A stretch of DNA of 64,000 nt from Citrobacter freundii ATCC 8090 = MTCC 1658 = NBRC 12681 (GTDB taxonomy: Bacteria; Pseudomonadota; Gammaproteobacteria; Enterobacterales; Enterobacteriaceae): assembly GCF_011064845.1 (NCBI RefSeq), contig NZ_CP049015.1, positions 3,038,001 through 3,102,000 of the forward strand, in the 5' to 3' direction. Made by a program: the position numbers and the translations under genes. This document shows positions 23,880-32,605 of this stretch, one piece after another (within the stretch, counting starts at the first letter, position 1; the number at the start of each line of letters is the position of its first letter). Under the pieces are notes generated by a model. It ran no database searches, had not been told where the DNA came from, and saw only the letters and a program-made list of their open reading frames with translations.

Positions 23880-24293
23880 ATGTATAAAATAGAAGATATT
23901 TCAATTGGTATGTCTGCATCATATTCACAAACAATAACCGATGCTGATATAAAGGCTTTTGCTGGGATATCAGGAGATAGAAATCCAGTACATTTAGATG
24001 AAAAATATGCCGAATCCTCTCGTTTCAAAAAAAGAATTGCACATGGCATGATAAGTGCGGGTTTCTTCTCTGCGCTTTTTGGAACTAAAATACCAGGAGA
24101 AGGCTGTGTATATGTTTCACAAAACCTTAAATTTAGAAAACCTGTTTATATAGGCGATACGGTAGTTGCTACCATTGAAGTTAAAAGCATAGACATTAGT
24201 AAAAGACGTGTTTTTTTTGATACTTATTGTAAGGTCGGAAAATCAAAGGTAATAACGGGAGAGGCTGAAATATATATACCAGAACAAGAATAG
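23880..24293 (+). CDS. MaoC/PhaJ-like (R)-specific enoyl-CoA hydratase
   Basis: This 137 aa single hot-dog domain protein carries the hydratase signature GISGDRNPVHLD, with D33 and H38. The spacing and context equal the catalytic Asp31/His36 of Aeromonas PhaJ. The following IAHGMISAGFFSALFGTKIPGEG and KFRKPVYIGDTV segments also match that family. PhaJ enzymes hydrate crotonyl-CoA to (R)-3-hydroxybutyryl-CoA. The ATG directly follows the acyltransferase TAA, with GAGGA upstream, so the genes are co-transcribed. This enzyme is foreign to ordinary O-antigen or LPS pathways. I infer that it makes the acyl donor for its neighbour. The reaction is supported by motifs; the sugar link is inference. 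Confidence 0.82.
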   Translation: MYKIEDISIGMSASYSQTITDADIKAFAGISGDRNPVHLDEKYAESSRFKKRIAHGMISAGFFSALFGTKIPGEGCVYVSQNLKFRKPVYIGDTVVATIEVKSIDISKRRVFFDTYCKVGKSKVITGEAEIYIPEQE

Positions 24294-24332
24294 GATAATC
24301 CCTAATATCTAGAGAAAAGATTATTAAACCTT

Positions 24333-24371
24333 TTTGTCAGTTGCCGGCATTTATACCTGGCAACTGACAAA
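24333..24371. repeat. 13 bp perfect inverted repeat after the hydratase gene
   Basis: Arms TTTGTCAGTTGCC (24333-24345) and GGCAACTGACAAA (24359-24371) surround a 13-base loop. It begins 40 bases after the hydratase stop. There is no T run after the right arm, so it is not a textbook intrinsic terminator, but transcript folding could still end or stabilise the two-gene mRNA. Confidence 0.6.
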
Positions 24372-24602
24372 TTACAATACCAACAATTCAAAATATTATA
24401 TTAAATGCTCTATGATATGTCTGTTTGGCAATGATATAAAAATACAAGGCGTTGATTAGACTTTAGAATACACAAACGTTGGAATAGTTTCAAAAACTCG
24501 TTAAAATCATTCTTATAAATTTCATAATAGAGCATACATTTAATTATATAAATTAAGAATTAGATAAATAATCACTATCGCCAAAATCAACTTGATGACC
24601 GA

Positions 24603-24641
24603 TAAAAAAACGTATCCAAGAGTAGAATAAACTTGGATACG
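24603..24641 (-). terminator. gnd terminator
   Basis: Arms CGTATCCAAG (24611-24620) and CTTGGATACG (24632-24641) form a 10 bp stem. On the minus strand it is followed by seven T (complement of AAAAAAA at 24604-24610). It lies about 30 bases after the gnd stop and may also end transcripts arriving from the O-antigen operon. Confidence 0.8.
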
Positions 24642-24673
24642 CTGACTAGCTAAAACTGCAACTAGTTAATAAA

Positions 24674-26080
24674 TTAATCCAGCCATTCAGTGTGGAACAC
24701 GCCTTCTTTATCGGTGCGTTTATACGTATGTGCACCAAAGTAGTCGCGCTGGGCCTGGATCAGGTTAGCCGGCAGTACCGCAGAGCGGTAGCTGTCGTAG
24801 TAGGCTACCGCTGCAGAGAAGGTCGGTACCGGAATACCGTTCTGCACAGCATAAGCCACTACGTCACGCAGTGCTTGCTGATATTCATCAGCGATATTTT
24901 TGAAATACGGAGCCAGCAGCAGGTTCGCGATGCCTTTGTTTTCAGCATAGGCGTCGGTGATTTTCTGCAGGAACTGCGCACGAATGATACAGCCCGCGCG
25001 GAAGATCTTCGCAATTTCGCCGTAGTTCAGATCCCAGTTGTATTCGTCAGATGCGGCACGCAGTTGAGAGAAGCCCTGAGCATAAGAGACGATTTTGCCC
25101 AAATACAGCGCGCGACGGACCTTCTCAACAAACTCTGCTTTATCACCAGCCAGTTTAGCCTGCGGGCCAGACAGCACTTTAGATGCCGCAACGCGCTGGT
25201 CTTTCAGAGAAGAGATGTAGCGAGCGAATACGGATTCGGTGATCAGCGACAGCGGTTCGCCCAGATCCAGAGAGCTCTGGCTGGTCCATTTACCGGTGCC
25301 TTTGTTCGCCGCTTCGTCCAGGATCACATCAACAAGGTATTTACCCTCTTCGTCTTTCTTGGTGAAGATATCTTTGGTGATGTCGATCAGATAACTGCTC
25401 AACTCGCCTTCATTCCACTCGGTGAAAGTAGTTGCCAGCTCTTCGTTAGACAGGTTCAGACCGCCTTTCAGCAGAGAATAGGCTTCCGCAATCAGCTGCA
25501 TATCGCCGTATTCAATCCCGTTGTGCACCATCTTCACATAGTGACCTGCGCCATCGGCACCGATATAGATCACGCACGGTTCGCCATCTTCAGCAACAGC
25601 GGCGATTTTAGTCAGAATCGGCGCAACCAGTTCGTACGCTTCTTTCTGCCCGCCAGGCATAATAGACGGACCTTTCAAGGCCCCCTCCTCACCGCCTGAA
25701 ACACCTGTACCGATGAAGTTGAAACCTTCCGCAGACAGTTCACGGTTACGACGGATTGTGTCCTGGAAGAAGGTGTTACCACCATCAATAATGATGTCGC
25801 CTTTATCCAGATACGGCTTCAGGGAATCGATGGCAGCATCGGTGCCAGCGCCCGCTTTCACCATTAACAGGATACGACGTGGGGTTTCAAGAGACTCGAC
25901 GAACTCTTTCACCGTGTAATAAGGTACCAGTTTCTTACCCGGGTTCTCGGCAACAACTTCTTCAGTTTTCTCGCGGGAGCGGTTGAAGATGGAGACGGTA
26001 TAACCACGGCTTTCGATGTTGAGCGCCAGGTTGCGCCCCATCACTGCCATACCGACGACGCCGATCTGTTGCTTGGACAT
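24674..26080 (-). CDS. gnd: Gnd, 6-phosphogluconate dehydrogenase (decarboxylating)
   Basis: This 468 aa pentose-phosphate enzyme oxidises 6-phosphogluconate with NADP to ribulose 5-phosphate and CO2. The dinucleotide fold begins [13 protein letters not shown]. The catalytic Lys/Asn lie in [13 protein letters not shown], and the IIDGGNT and SGGEEGA motifs are intact. Length equals E. coli Gnd. Codon use is backbone-like, unlike the AT-rich genes either side. gnd commonly hitch-hikes with O-antigen recombination. The CAGGAGTA ribosome site is clear. Confidence 0.97.
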   Translation of the reverse strand: MSKQQIGVVGMAVMGRNLALNIESRGYTVSIFNRSREKTEEVVAENPGKKLVPYYTVKEFVESLETPRRILLMVKAGAGTDAAIDSLKPYLDKGDIIIDGGNTFFQDTIRRNRELSAEGFNFIGTGVSGGEEGALKGPSIMPGGQKEAYELVAPILTKIAAVAEDGEPCVIYIGADGAGHYVKMVHNGIEYGDMQLIAEAYSLLKGGLNLSNEELATTFTEWNEGELSSYLIDITKDIFTKKDEEGKYLVDVILDEAANKGTGKWTSQSSLDLGEPLSLITESVFARYISSLKDQRVAASKVLSGPQAKLAGDKAEFVEKVRRALYLGKIVSYAQGFSQLRAASDEYNWDLNYGEIAKIFRAGCIIRAQFLQKITDAYAENKGIANLLLAPYFKNIADEYQQALRDVVAYAVQNGIPVPTFSAAVAYYDSYRSAVLPANLIQAQRDYFGAHTYKRTDKEGVFHTEWLD

Positions 26081-26200
26081 TACATACTCCTGTCAGGTGT
26101 GGTCACCGCGGCAGAGCGCGGTTCAAAAGTCGTGTTATAATAACCCATGTAAATACATCATAGAAAGTAGCTTCTGCGCTCTTTAATCAGCGATTGATTT

Positions 26201-27292
26201 TTATCTTTCCTGGCTATCTCTCGCGAAGTATACATCCTCATACTTCATAGCTATTTTATCCCAACAGTACAGCTCATCAGCTATAAGCTTCATATTAACT
26301 GCACATTTTTCATCATCCAAGACACCTGATTCAGCATCTGACAACAAGCCAAGTAGCTGTACAGAATTAGCGAAATAAAATGCGCGTTCGTCAGTGGTAT
26401 ATCGGTTGAAGGTACAATCGAATGCAAAAACTGGCTTGGCAAAATGCATAATCTCTACCAGCGAAGGGTTTGTTCCTCCCGCTGAGTGACCATGAATATA
26501 TGCACGGCAATTACTTCTGAGCTTAAAAAGTTCATCCAACTCATATACTGGTTTAATCATTTCAATATTACTAAAAGACGAATACTTGCTCAGAAGATTT
26601 TTCCCGTATTCACTAGCTTCCCAGTTACCGATAAACTTGAGTCTCTTATTTGAACCAGAAAATGCTTCAAGTATCATATCAATATTATTTTCTGGTTCAA
26701 TCCGACACAAAGATAAGTAATATTCATCAGTCGAAGGAGTATCGTTATAATTTGTCGTTTCTACACAAAGTACATGATCTCCCCCATAGGCTATTGTTTT
26801 TGCCTCAACGCCATAACATTGTTTAACATATTTAGTAATTTGCATGTTATCAGCAATAACAACATCTGAAAATTTTACTGCAAACCATTCAGATAACTTC
26901 AAGAATCTTTTTACATTGGTTGACCATTTATTTCGTTTCCACTCCATCCCGTCAATGTTAGTTATAATTTTTGCTTTTGTAAAAAATTTCAGTATTGGTA
27001 AAATCGTACAGCCAGAAACACCCAAGATTAATATTACATCTGATTTACGCGCCTTGAATAAAGAAATAATATCATATGGAATGCTTTGCAAGCCATTTGC
27101 GCGCAGGTTAACATATTTTAATGATGCATTATTATAAGTTTTCTTTTGAACTTCGTATAATGGCGAAGAACAGTAAACAACATAATTGCATTCAGGAGAA
27201 GCATGTTTAGTAAGATTTTCCACTAATGTTTCAAATCCACCATAACATGCCGGAATTCCAGCTGCGCCAACTACTGACACTGTTTTCTTCAT
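26201..27292 (-). CDS. GT4 glycosyltransferase with DUF1972-type N-terminus (probable rhamnosyltransferase)
   Basis: The 363 aa GT-B enzyme has an N-terminal domain with the AAGIPACYGGFETLVENL signature of DUF1972 proteins. This is followed by a GT4-like C-terminal half (SLCRIEPENNIDMILEAF and HGHSAGGTNPSLVEIMHF, the latter supplying the Glu region for the nucleotide sugar). Members of this group in streptococcal and enterobacterial clusters are often annotated as rhamnosyltransferases, which fits the rml genes here. It would add one sugar of the O-unit at the cytoplasmic face. It is the last gene of the O-antigen operon and ends 120 bases from gnd. The donor is not proven. Confidence 0.75.
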   Translation of the reverse strand: MKKTVSVVGAAGIPACYGGFETLVENLTKHASPECNYVVYCSSPLYEVQKKTYNNASLKYVNLRANGLQSIPYDIISLFKARKSDVILILGVSGCTILPILKFFTKAKIITNIDGMEWKRNKWSTNVKRFLKLSEWFAVKFSDVVIADNMQITKYVKQCYGVEAKTIAYGGDHVLCVETTNYNDTPSTDEYYLSLCRIEPENNIDMILEAFSGSNKRLKFIGNWEASEYGKNLLSKYSSFSNIEMIKPVYELDELFKLRSNCRAYIHGHSAGGTNPSLVEIMHFAKPVFAFDCTFNRYTTDERAFYFANSVQLLGLLSDAESGVLDDEKCAVNMKLIADELYCWDKIAMKYEDVYFARDSQER

Positions 27293-27314
27293 GAGTAAAA
27301 GTACTCTTCCTATT

Positions 27315-28421
27315 TTATTTTAAAATGCACTGTAAATTTTCCCGGTACTGCTCAAAAAAGTACCTTTCACTCGCATCCCGAGCATTACGAGAAAACGCAT
27401 AAAAATTTTCACGATCATTAAGTAAAGTAATTATTTTATTAAGAATTTCGTCATGTCTATCATGAGATATAGTATAACCAAATGCTGATTTAATAATTTC
27501 TGCAGGGCCACCTGTAACGGGACCAATTGGGATCGCGCCGTTGGCCATCCCCTCTACCAATGTTAACCCAAACGTTTCTATCCACTCAGGTGTAGATAAA
27601 TTTAATACAAAAGACGACATTTGATATAGTCCCCTTAAATTTTTTGGTCGATTATACATAGTCACATTTCGCGGTATCTCCCTCTCTTTCAAAAAAGAGT
27701 TGAACTGTGTTACAGAACAATTCAAAACCATATGAAAATTAATATCTTGACTCTTAACAATTGCCATTTTTGCAATTGCAAGGAAATCATCTAATCCTTT
27801 ATAGGGAACGAGAGAGGACAAAAACAATACATTGCGCCCATGGTATTTCGCATCAATATCCAATTCATCTATAGGAGTAATAAGTGAGTTGCTTAGTGGA
27901 TTATAGATCACATATTGATTAGTAATATTTTCTAATTTTTCTGTTTCAAAAAGATAGTTTGAAACAAAAATAGTTTCGCTAGCACATTTATTGATACAAA
28001 AACGAAGGAACTTTTTAAGTAATATCGGTTTTATAGATGTTTCATGAATATATACTGTTGTTCTGACTTTCATTATTCGCGCAGCAAACATTGCCCCAAA
28101 TGGCAGCATTGTATTTACTATCACATGTTGTTCCTGACCTTTATTAGCCTTTAATAGGCGATAAAGCATATGAAAAATGATAATATTTGCAACTACAAAC
28201 TGGTAAAGCTTAACAAATTTATTGCTGTTCGGTATATAACGAAATTGATGATATTCCACACCATCAATATCTGATAGCACACCTTCGCCATCGCTGGTAA
28301 TCAAGTGTTTTTCAGAGGAAACAGTGCTGATCATCTCCCTCAATACTCGAGGGCTACCACTGAAGTCATTGTACAAGTGAACAAAATAGTAAAGAACAGG
28401 ATTTTCTATACATTGAGCCAT
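27315..28421 (-). CDS. GT4 glycosyltransferase of the O-antigen cluster
   Basis: The 368 aa product shows GT-B features: an N-terminal acceptor domain beginning near YYFVHLYNDFSGSPRVLREM and a C-terminal donor domain with FLSSLVPYKGLDDFL. The GT4 EX7E motif is ETFGLTLVE, followed by GMANGAIPIGP. It is cytoplasmic or peripherally membrane-bound, transferring one sugar to the undecaprenyl-linked O-unit. Donor and linkage cannot be told from sequence. It shares one base with the upstream acetyltransferase gene (28421). Confidence 0.78.
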   Translation of the reverse strand: MAQCIENPVLYYFVHLYNDFSGSPRVLREMISTVSSEKHLITSDGEGVLSDIDGVEYHQFRYIPNSNKFVKLYQFVVANIIIFHMLYRLLKANKGQEQHVIVNTMLPFGAMFAARIMKVRTTVYIHETSIKPILLKKFLRFCINKCASETIFVSNYLFETEKLENITNQYVIYNPLSNSLITPIDELDIDAKYHGRNVLFLSSLVPYKGLDDFLAIAKMAIVKSQDINFHMVLNCSVTQFNSFLKEREIPRNVTMYNRPKNLRGLYQMSSFVLNLSTPEWIETFGLTLVEGMANGAIPIGPVTGGPAEIIKSAFGYTISHDRHDEILNKIITLLNDRENFYAFSRNARDASERYFFEQYRENLQCILK

Positions 28422-29086
28422 TAGCGATCTCTAATCAGTTTTGCTGGCACTCCGCCAATTAAAGAAAATGGAGGAAAAGACTTATGAACGACGGCTCCTG
28501 CAGCAACAACAGAACCCGTACCAATTGTGACATTACTTAGAATCGTAACGTTGCAGCCGATCCAAACATTATCTTCAATCGTTACATTACCTCTTACAAC
28601 TCCTTGTTCTTTAATATTACGGGTTTTATCAGTGAAAATATGATTTTCACCGATAATTGTTAGATGAGGGCCAATAATAACATCATCCCCAATATGAATA
28701 TACCCAGAGCAACCAATAAATGAGTTAATCCCTATAGCACTTCGATTACCAACCCAAAGCCCTTCTCCCTTCATTCCTCCATAATAGCCGGAAGGACGAA
28801 TACTAGTTCCAGAACCAATAGTGCATTTCTCACCAATATTGATCCCTTTAGTACAGTCACACTGGATTATGACATTCTCCTCTATCTTTGTCATTTTACC
28901 AATTGATAGTTTTCTTCTATCACCAATAATTTTCACTCTTGAATGGAAAAATAAAGGATATGAATAGCGACCTCTGCGGCAAAATGTTTTCATGAATGCT
29001 CGAGAAAACATCATTAAAATTCGATATAATACTCGAAAATTATATGACTCATCGTTATACGCTAAAGATCTCAAAAATGTACGCAT
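28421..29086 (-). CDS. Hexapeptide-repeat acetyltransferase (WbbJ/NodL-like), probable O-antigen O-acetyltransferase
   Basis: The 221 aa product has a basic, helical N-terminal extension (1-50). LbetaH repeats follow (VIIQCD, INIGEK, CTIGSG, IHIGDD, VTIEDN, VTIGTG). Active-site His lies in IIGENHIF (about residue 150), and the chain ends with the PAKLIRDR tail common to acetyl-CoA sugar transferases. It probably O-acetylates a sugar of the O-unit. It is shorter than, and not closely similar to, the + strand acyltransferase at 23142-23879. It shares single bases with both neighbours, so translation is coupled. Confidence 0.78.
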   Translation of the reverse strand: MRTFLRSLAYNDESYNFRVLYRILMMFSRAFMKTFCRRGRYSYPLFFHSRVKIIGDRRKLSIGKMTKIEENVIIQCDCTKGINIGEKCTIGSGTSIRPSGYYGGMKGEGLWVGNRSAIGINSFIGCSGYIHIGDDVIIGPHLTIIGENHIFTDKTRNIKEQGVVRGNVTIEDNVWIGCNVTILSNVTIGTGSVVAAGAVVHKSFPPFSLIGGVPAKLIRDR

Positions 29087-30309
29087 TATTTACACCGTTC
29101 TATATTATCTACCCTACTTTTAACCGACATTGCTATTATTGGCAACATGATAACAGCACTGACATTTTGAAAAAGCGCAACATACAGTATCAGTAACAAA
29201 AATATATATGATTGATTTCCATCTTTTGAAAGCACCGCAGAAATCTTGATGAGAAAATATAGTGCAATAACAAGACCAATATAGCCAGCCATATATATAT
29301 ACGCAATAACATTTGAATCAGGCCATTTTTCTAAACCAACCCCGGCAAAGCCAACTCCATGACCAAGTGGATTACTTTTAAGATCAGTTAAAACATCTGT
29401 CCATTGGGTTACTCTACCTAATGATGATAAGTCGCCGCTTAAATTAACAATGATAAATAATGTCCCAATAAAACCGATCAAAACGAGCAGTATGTAACTA
29501 TAAGTTTTTAATTTATAATGCATTCTGATTTTGTATAAAAAAAGCAAACAGAAGAATAATACAGCAACAAGGAAGATGGTCCGGGTTCCTGATAGTAGTG
29601 CAGGGATAAGGGAAATCAACATCACTAGTATTTTGGAGTTTTTAGAATAAACGCTAGAACCAACGAAAATGAAGAAACAAAAAAAAGCCAAAGATAGGGT
29701 ATTACTAAAAAACCCAAACGGTCTTACAAAGCCTTCACGAAAATAGTCCCACTCATTCAACGCTAAATCCATATTCATGAATGAATCATAGAACCAAAAA
29801 TCCTTTATCATATGATAATTATAATATTGATATAATGCGAATATAGCATTTGGCAGAACAATCAATATAAAACAAGCATTAATATAGTTTTTTTTATTAA
29901 CAAAAGCATCCGTCTGACAAATTGCGATGAGAAGAAGTAACATCGGCACATATGAATTAAAACCAATAAAATAATTGCTTAACCCATTATTCATTATGCC
30001 TAATACAGAGATAACTATCAGAATGGAAAGCGTCAGCAGGACTTGTTGATATTTATTATGATTCAAGAATAATCTTCCCATATAAATCATACACAATAAA
30101 TACACTGCTATCTCTTTTGCATATCCAGATATAAGAACAATACTATGATTAACATAATCTTTTGCTAATAAATAGATCCAATCATAGTAGCCATATAAAC
30201 ATGTTAACAGAACAAAAAACAGGGTAGTGTCTCGCTTGAGACCACTCAGTAACAAAGTAATTAATATGATTAAAAAGAAAACCACATCGAATATTTGTAT
30301 TACTAGCAT
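29086..30309 (-). CDS. wzy: Wzy, O-antigen polymerase
   Basis: The 407 aa product is almost wholly hydrophobic, with about ten to eleven predicted membrane spans and a larger loop in the middle (about residues 160-195, FWFYDSFMNMDLALNEWDYFREG). This is the layout expected of Wzy. GTRTIFLVAVLFF contains the basic residue often seen in polymerases of this type. It would join O-units at the periplasmic face, under WzzB control. Assignment rests on topology and position, because Wzy proteins share little sequence. It is the only such protein left once Wzx is assigned. Confidence 0.8.
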   Translation of the reverse strand: MLVIQIFDVVFFLIILITLLLSGLKRDTTLFFVLLTCLYGYYDWIYLLAKDYVNHSIVLISGYAKEIAVYLLCMIYMGRLFLNHNKYQQVLLTLSILIVISVLGIMNNGLSNYFIGFNSYVPMLLLLIAICQTDAFVNKKNYINACFILIVLPNAIFALYQYYNYHMIKDFWFYDSFMNMDLALNEWDYFREGFVRPFGFFSNTLSLAFFCFFIFVGSSVYSKNSKILVMLISLIPALLSGTRTIFLVAVLFFCLLFLYKIRMHYKLKTYSYILLVLIGFIGTLFIIVNLSGDLSSLGRVTQWTDVLTDLKSNPLGHGVGFAGVGLEKWPDSNVIAYIYMAGYIGLVIALYFLIKISAVLSKDGNQSYIFLLLILYVALFQNVSAVIMLPIIAMSVKSRVDNIERCK

Positions 30310-30332
30310 ATATTATTTTCTCAATCTCAATG

Positions 30333-31112
30333 CTAAGCTTTTAAACGTTCGTACAAAAAATAATAAACCTTAGCTAAATAACCATGGATTATAGAACGTT
30401 TAAAGTTTATATAAATCGTTGCTTTTTTGCTATTAACATATCTAAAATTACTAAGCTTTTCTCTTTTACTTAATACAATGCCATCATCATACATTGACAT
30501 ATCATGCTCAAGTTTAGTATTAAGCACATTTACTGGGATATTTAGCTTGGATAAGTTAATAAAAAAATCAGTATCAATACCATATAAATTAAGCGACTCA
30601 TCAAACAATGGACTGAATATATCACAAAGCTTTCGATTTATAACCATTCCACTAGTAATAGCCAATAGTTTCGGATGCAAGCCAGGGTTTATGGAGTTAA
30701 GATGCTTACCAACAACAATACCCATCCTTGCAGGGCTCTTCAGTGCCCCATTAACATATATCTGAGGGATATGAACTAAATAATCCCTTTGAAGTTCTTG
30801 CTCCAACTCAGCGAAGTAAACTCTATTATATACAGTATCATCATCTGATATAATAATAAAATCTAATTTATTTTCATTAATAATCTTATTATAAACATAG
30901 CTTAACGGACAGTTCTTTTTTTCTGTGCGATAGGTGATGTTGTTATTAGTCGCATAACTTTGATTTTGTTCTAGTATCTTCTCATCATCGCTATTATCCC
31001 ATACAATAACGTCAAAATTCTCAAATGTTCTCTGTGACTCTTTCACACTATTGACTGCAACATTAACTTCTAGCTTTTTATTGTATATGACAACAAGTAG
31101 TTTTAATATCAT
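30333..31112 (-). CDS. GT2 glycosyltransferase of the O-antigen cluster
   Basis: The 259 aa product has a GT-A fold typical of GT2: LLVVIYNK at the first strand, VIVWDNSDD (about 35-43) for nucleotide binding, and an acidic DXD-type IISDDDTVYN with D90-D92. GIDTDFFINL may hold the catalytic base. No membrane span is evident. It would add a single sugar to the lipid-linked O-unit; the sugar is unknown. It is preceded by the GT-B gene and followed by wzy. Confidence 0.8.
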   Translation of the reverse strand: MILKLLVVIYNKKLEVNVAVNSVKESQRTFENFDVIVWDNSDDEKILEQNQSYATNNNITYRTEKKNCPLSYVYNKIINENKLDFIIISDDDTVYNRVYFAELEQELQRDYLVHIPQIYVNGALKSPARMGIVVGKHLNSINPGLHPKLLAITSGMVINRKLCDIFSPLFDESLNLYGIDTDFFINLSKLNIPVNVLNTKLEHDMSMYDDGIVLSKREKLSNFRYVNSKKATIYINFKRSIIHGYLAKVYYFLYERLKA

Positions 31113-31177
31113 TTAATTTACCGTAAATATATTTACAATAGTGCAATAAAGACAACACCACCCTTTTATATTTTTTC

Positions 31178-32602
31178 TCAATGACCTACTAAGAACTTTA
31201 CTTGATTAACAATTTTTGCTGTAATGAATTTTACCATTGCCCACGAAGTCGAAAATCTCAGCAATATACCATAGGGAGCATCAAATAAAGTTAAATGGTT
31301 GGGAATATTAGCAATGTGCTTATTTTCTAGAAAATGTTCATCTCCACTCCATTTTATAAAACTCTGACAAAGATTTTTATTGCAAATAGTACCATCTAAT
31401 GCCAAGAGAAAACGCTCTTTAACTTTATCGCTTGAATGAACCTCAATAGCCATATCCAGAACACGTCTAAATTCTCTATTATCACATTTATGAAACCCCG
31501 TGAATTTTCTCATTTTAAATACTTCAATCGGTGTATAACCCTGAACTGGACTATGTAAACCAATGCAAAATTTCCCTTTAAAAAACTGTTCGGCGAAAGC
31601 CGAACCACCAGGCAAAGGATGACTATCGATATATCCCTTGGCTGAATTAGTTAGGGATAGATACGCTTCATAACTAAGAGTTGAGTGAAGTACGATTCGA
31701 CTTCTATATTTGAGTTTTGTTGCCCACCACCAATAGTCTCTATATTTACTAACACCTATGACATAAATTTTAGATTTACTATATTTATCAAGTATAGGGT
31801 GAATTATTTTTGTTATAGTCTCATTTCTAATAGGTTTATACTTAAAGCCAGCGGCAGCAGTTACTAACAAATCACCATTTGAAATCCCAGATGTCTGAAG
31901 ATGTTTTTCGTTATCAATAATTGCAATATCAAGTGGGATACCTAGAAACGATTTTTCCGTTTTTAAATTCCTTAAGACATCAATCCGCCTACCAAATTCG
32001 CTGAGCTCAAACCAAAGATCAGCAATAGTTTGCCCAAAAGAAAAAGTATGATCTGCGTGATTCACGAAAAACACTTTCAACTTTGGATTATTTTTCTTTG
32101 CAATACCACATGAAATAACCGCACTGATATCATCAGGATGTATATTTAGTACAACTTTATTGTAATGTTGTATTTTTTCAACCAACCGATAAACATGCAT
32201 CAAATAATTGTTTTTTGACACATATATACCTGTGATTTTATTAAAAAAAGTCTCCATTCTCGCTACCACGTCTGTATTATGTGGCATTCTGGTTATCAGT
32301 AAATCAGGTTTATTTTCGCAGTATTGAGATAATCTCTCCATTAGTCGAGTGTGCCCACCGGTTAGGTAAGGTTCACTGACAACAAACAATTCGTTGGGGC
32401 TACAGCCTATGGTTTCATGCCATTTTTTAGAGTTATAGCATAAATCACACAATTCACTCTCAATATCAGCTAAACTATAAATTCCAACATTGTTAAACCA
32501 CAGCAATGAACCGATTTTCTGAGCATTTTTAATAGACAGATTTAACTCTTTATCATCAAAAATATACTCATTTACTTTTGTTAACAAGAGATTTTTATTC
32601 AT
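31178..32602 (-). CDS. Putative GT-B glycosyltransferase, family not recognised
   Basis: The 474 aa product is soluble-looking. Its N-terminal 80 residues are of unknown role. A GT-B-like region then starts at FVVSEPYLTGGHTRLMERL. The C-terminal half has SKIYVIGVSKYRDYW and YIDSHPLPGGSAFAEQFFKGKF, a Gly-rich donor-site-like segment with a following acidic residue. I do not recognise a named family and base the call on fold-like motifs and position between wzx and a GT2. A role in making or transferring the acylated amino sugar is possible but unproven. It is AT-rich like its neighbours and starts 3 bases after the wzx stop. Confidence 0.55.
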   Translation of the reverse strand: MNKNLLLTKVNEYIFDDKELNLSIKNAQKIGSLLWFNNVGIYSLADIESELCDLCYNSKKWHETIGCSPNELFVVSEPYLTGGHTRLMERLSQYCENKPDLLITRMPHNTDVVARMETFFNKITGIYVSKNNYLMHVYRLVEKIQHYNKVVLNIHPDDISAVISCGIAKKNNPKLKVFFVNHADHTFSFGQTIADLWFELSEFGRRIDVLRNLKTEKSFLGIPLDIAIIDNEKHLQTSGISNGDLLVTAAAGFKYKPIRNETITKIIHPILDKYSKSKIYVIGVSKYRDYWWWATKLKYRSRIVLHSTLSYEAYLSLTNSAKGYIDSHPLPGGSAFAEQFFKGKFCIGLHSPVQGYTPIEVFKMRKFTGFHKCDNREFRRVLDMAIEVHSSDKVKERFLLALDGTICNKNLCQSFIKWSGDEHFLENKHIANIPNHLTLFDAPYGILLRFSTSWAMVKFITAKIVNQVKFLVGH

Positions 32603-32605
32603 ATT

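Larger units (their letters stand above)
24294..24673. other. Convergent intergenic region between the hydratase gene and gnd
   Basis: This is 380 AT-rich bases. It contains the 13 bp inverted repeat at 24333-24371 and the gnd terminator at 24603-24641. Otherwise no gene, RNA or insertion-sequence remnant is visible. Confidence 0.6.

Noticed and set aside
24692..25699. Long open frame (335 codons) on the + strand inside gnd
   Set aside because: It is entirely antisense to a well-conserved enzyme, has no ribosome site of note and no recognisable protein features; a codon-bias shadow.
26081..26200. gnd promoter from TATTAT/TATAAC-like sequence near 26134-26144
   Set aside because: No acceptable -35 at normal spacing; a promoter is likely here but I cannot place it.
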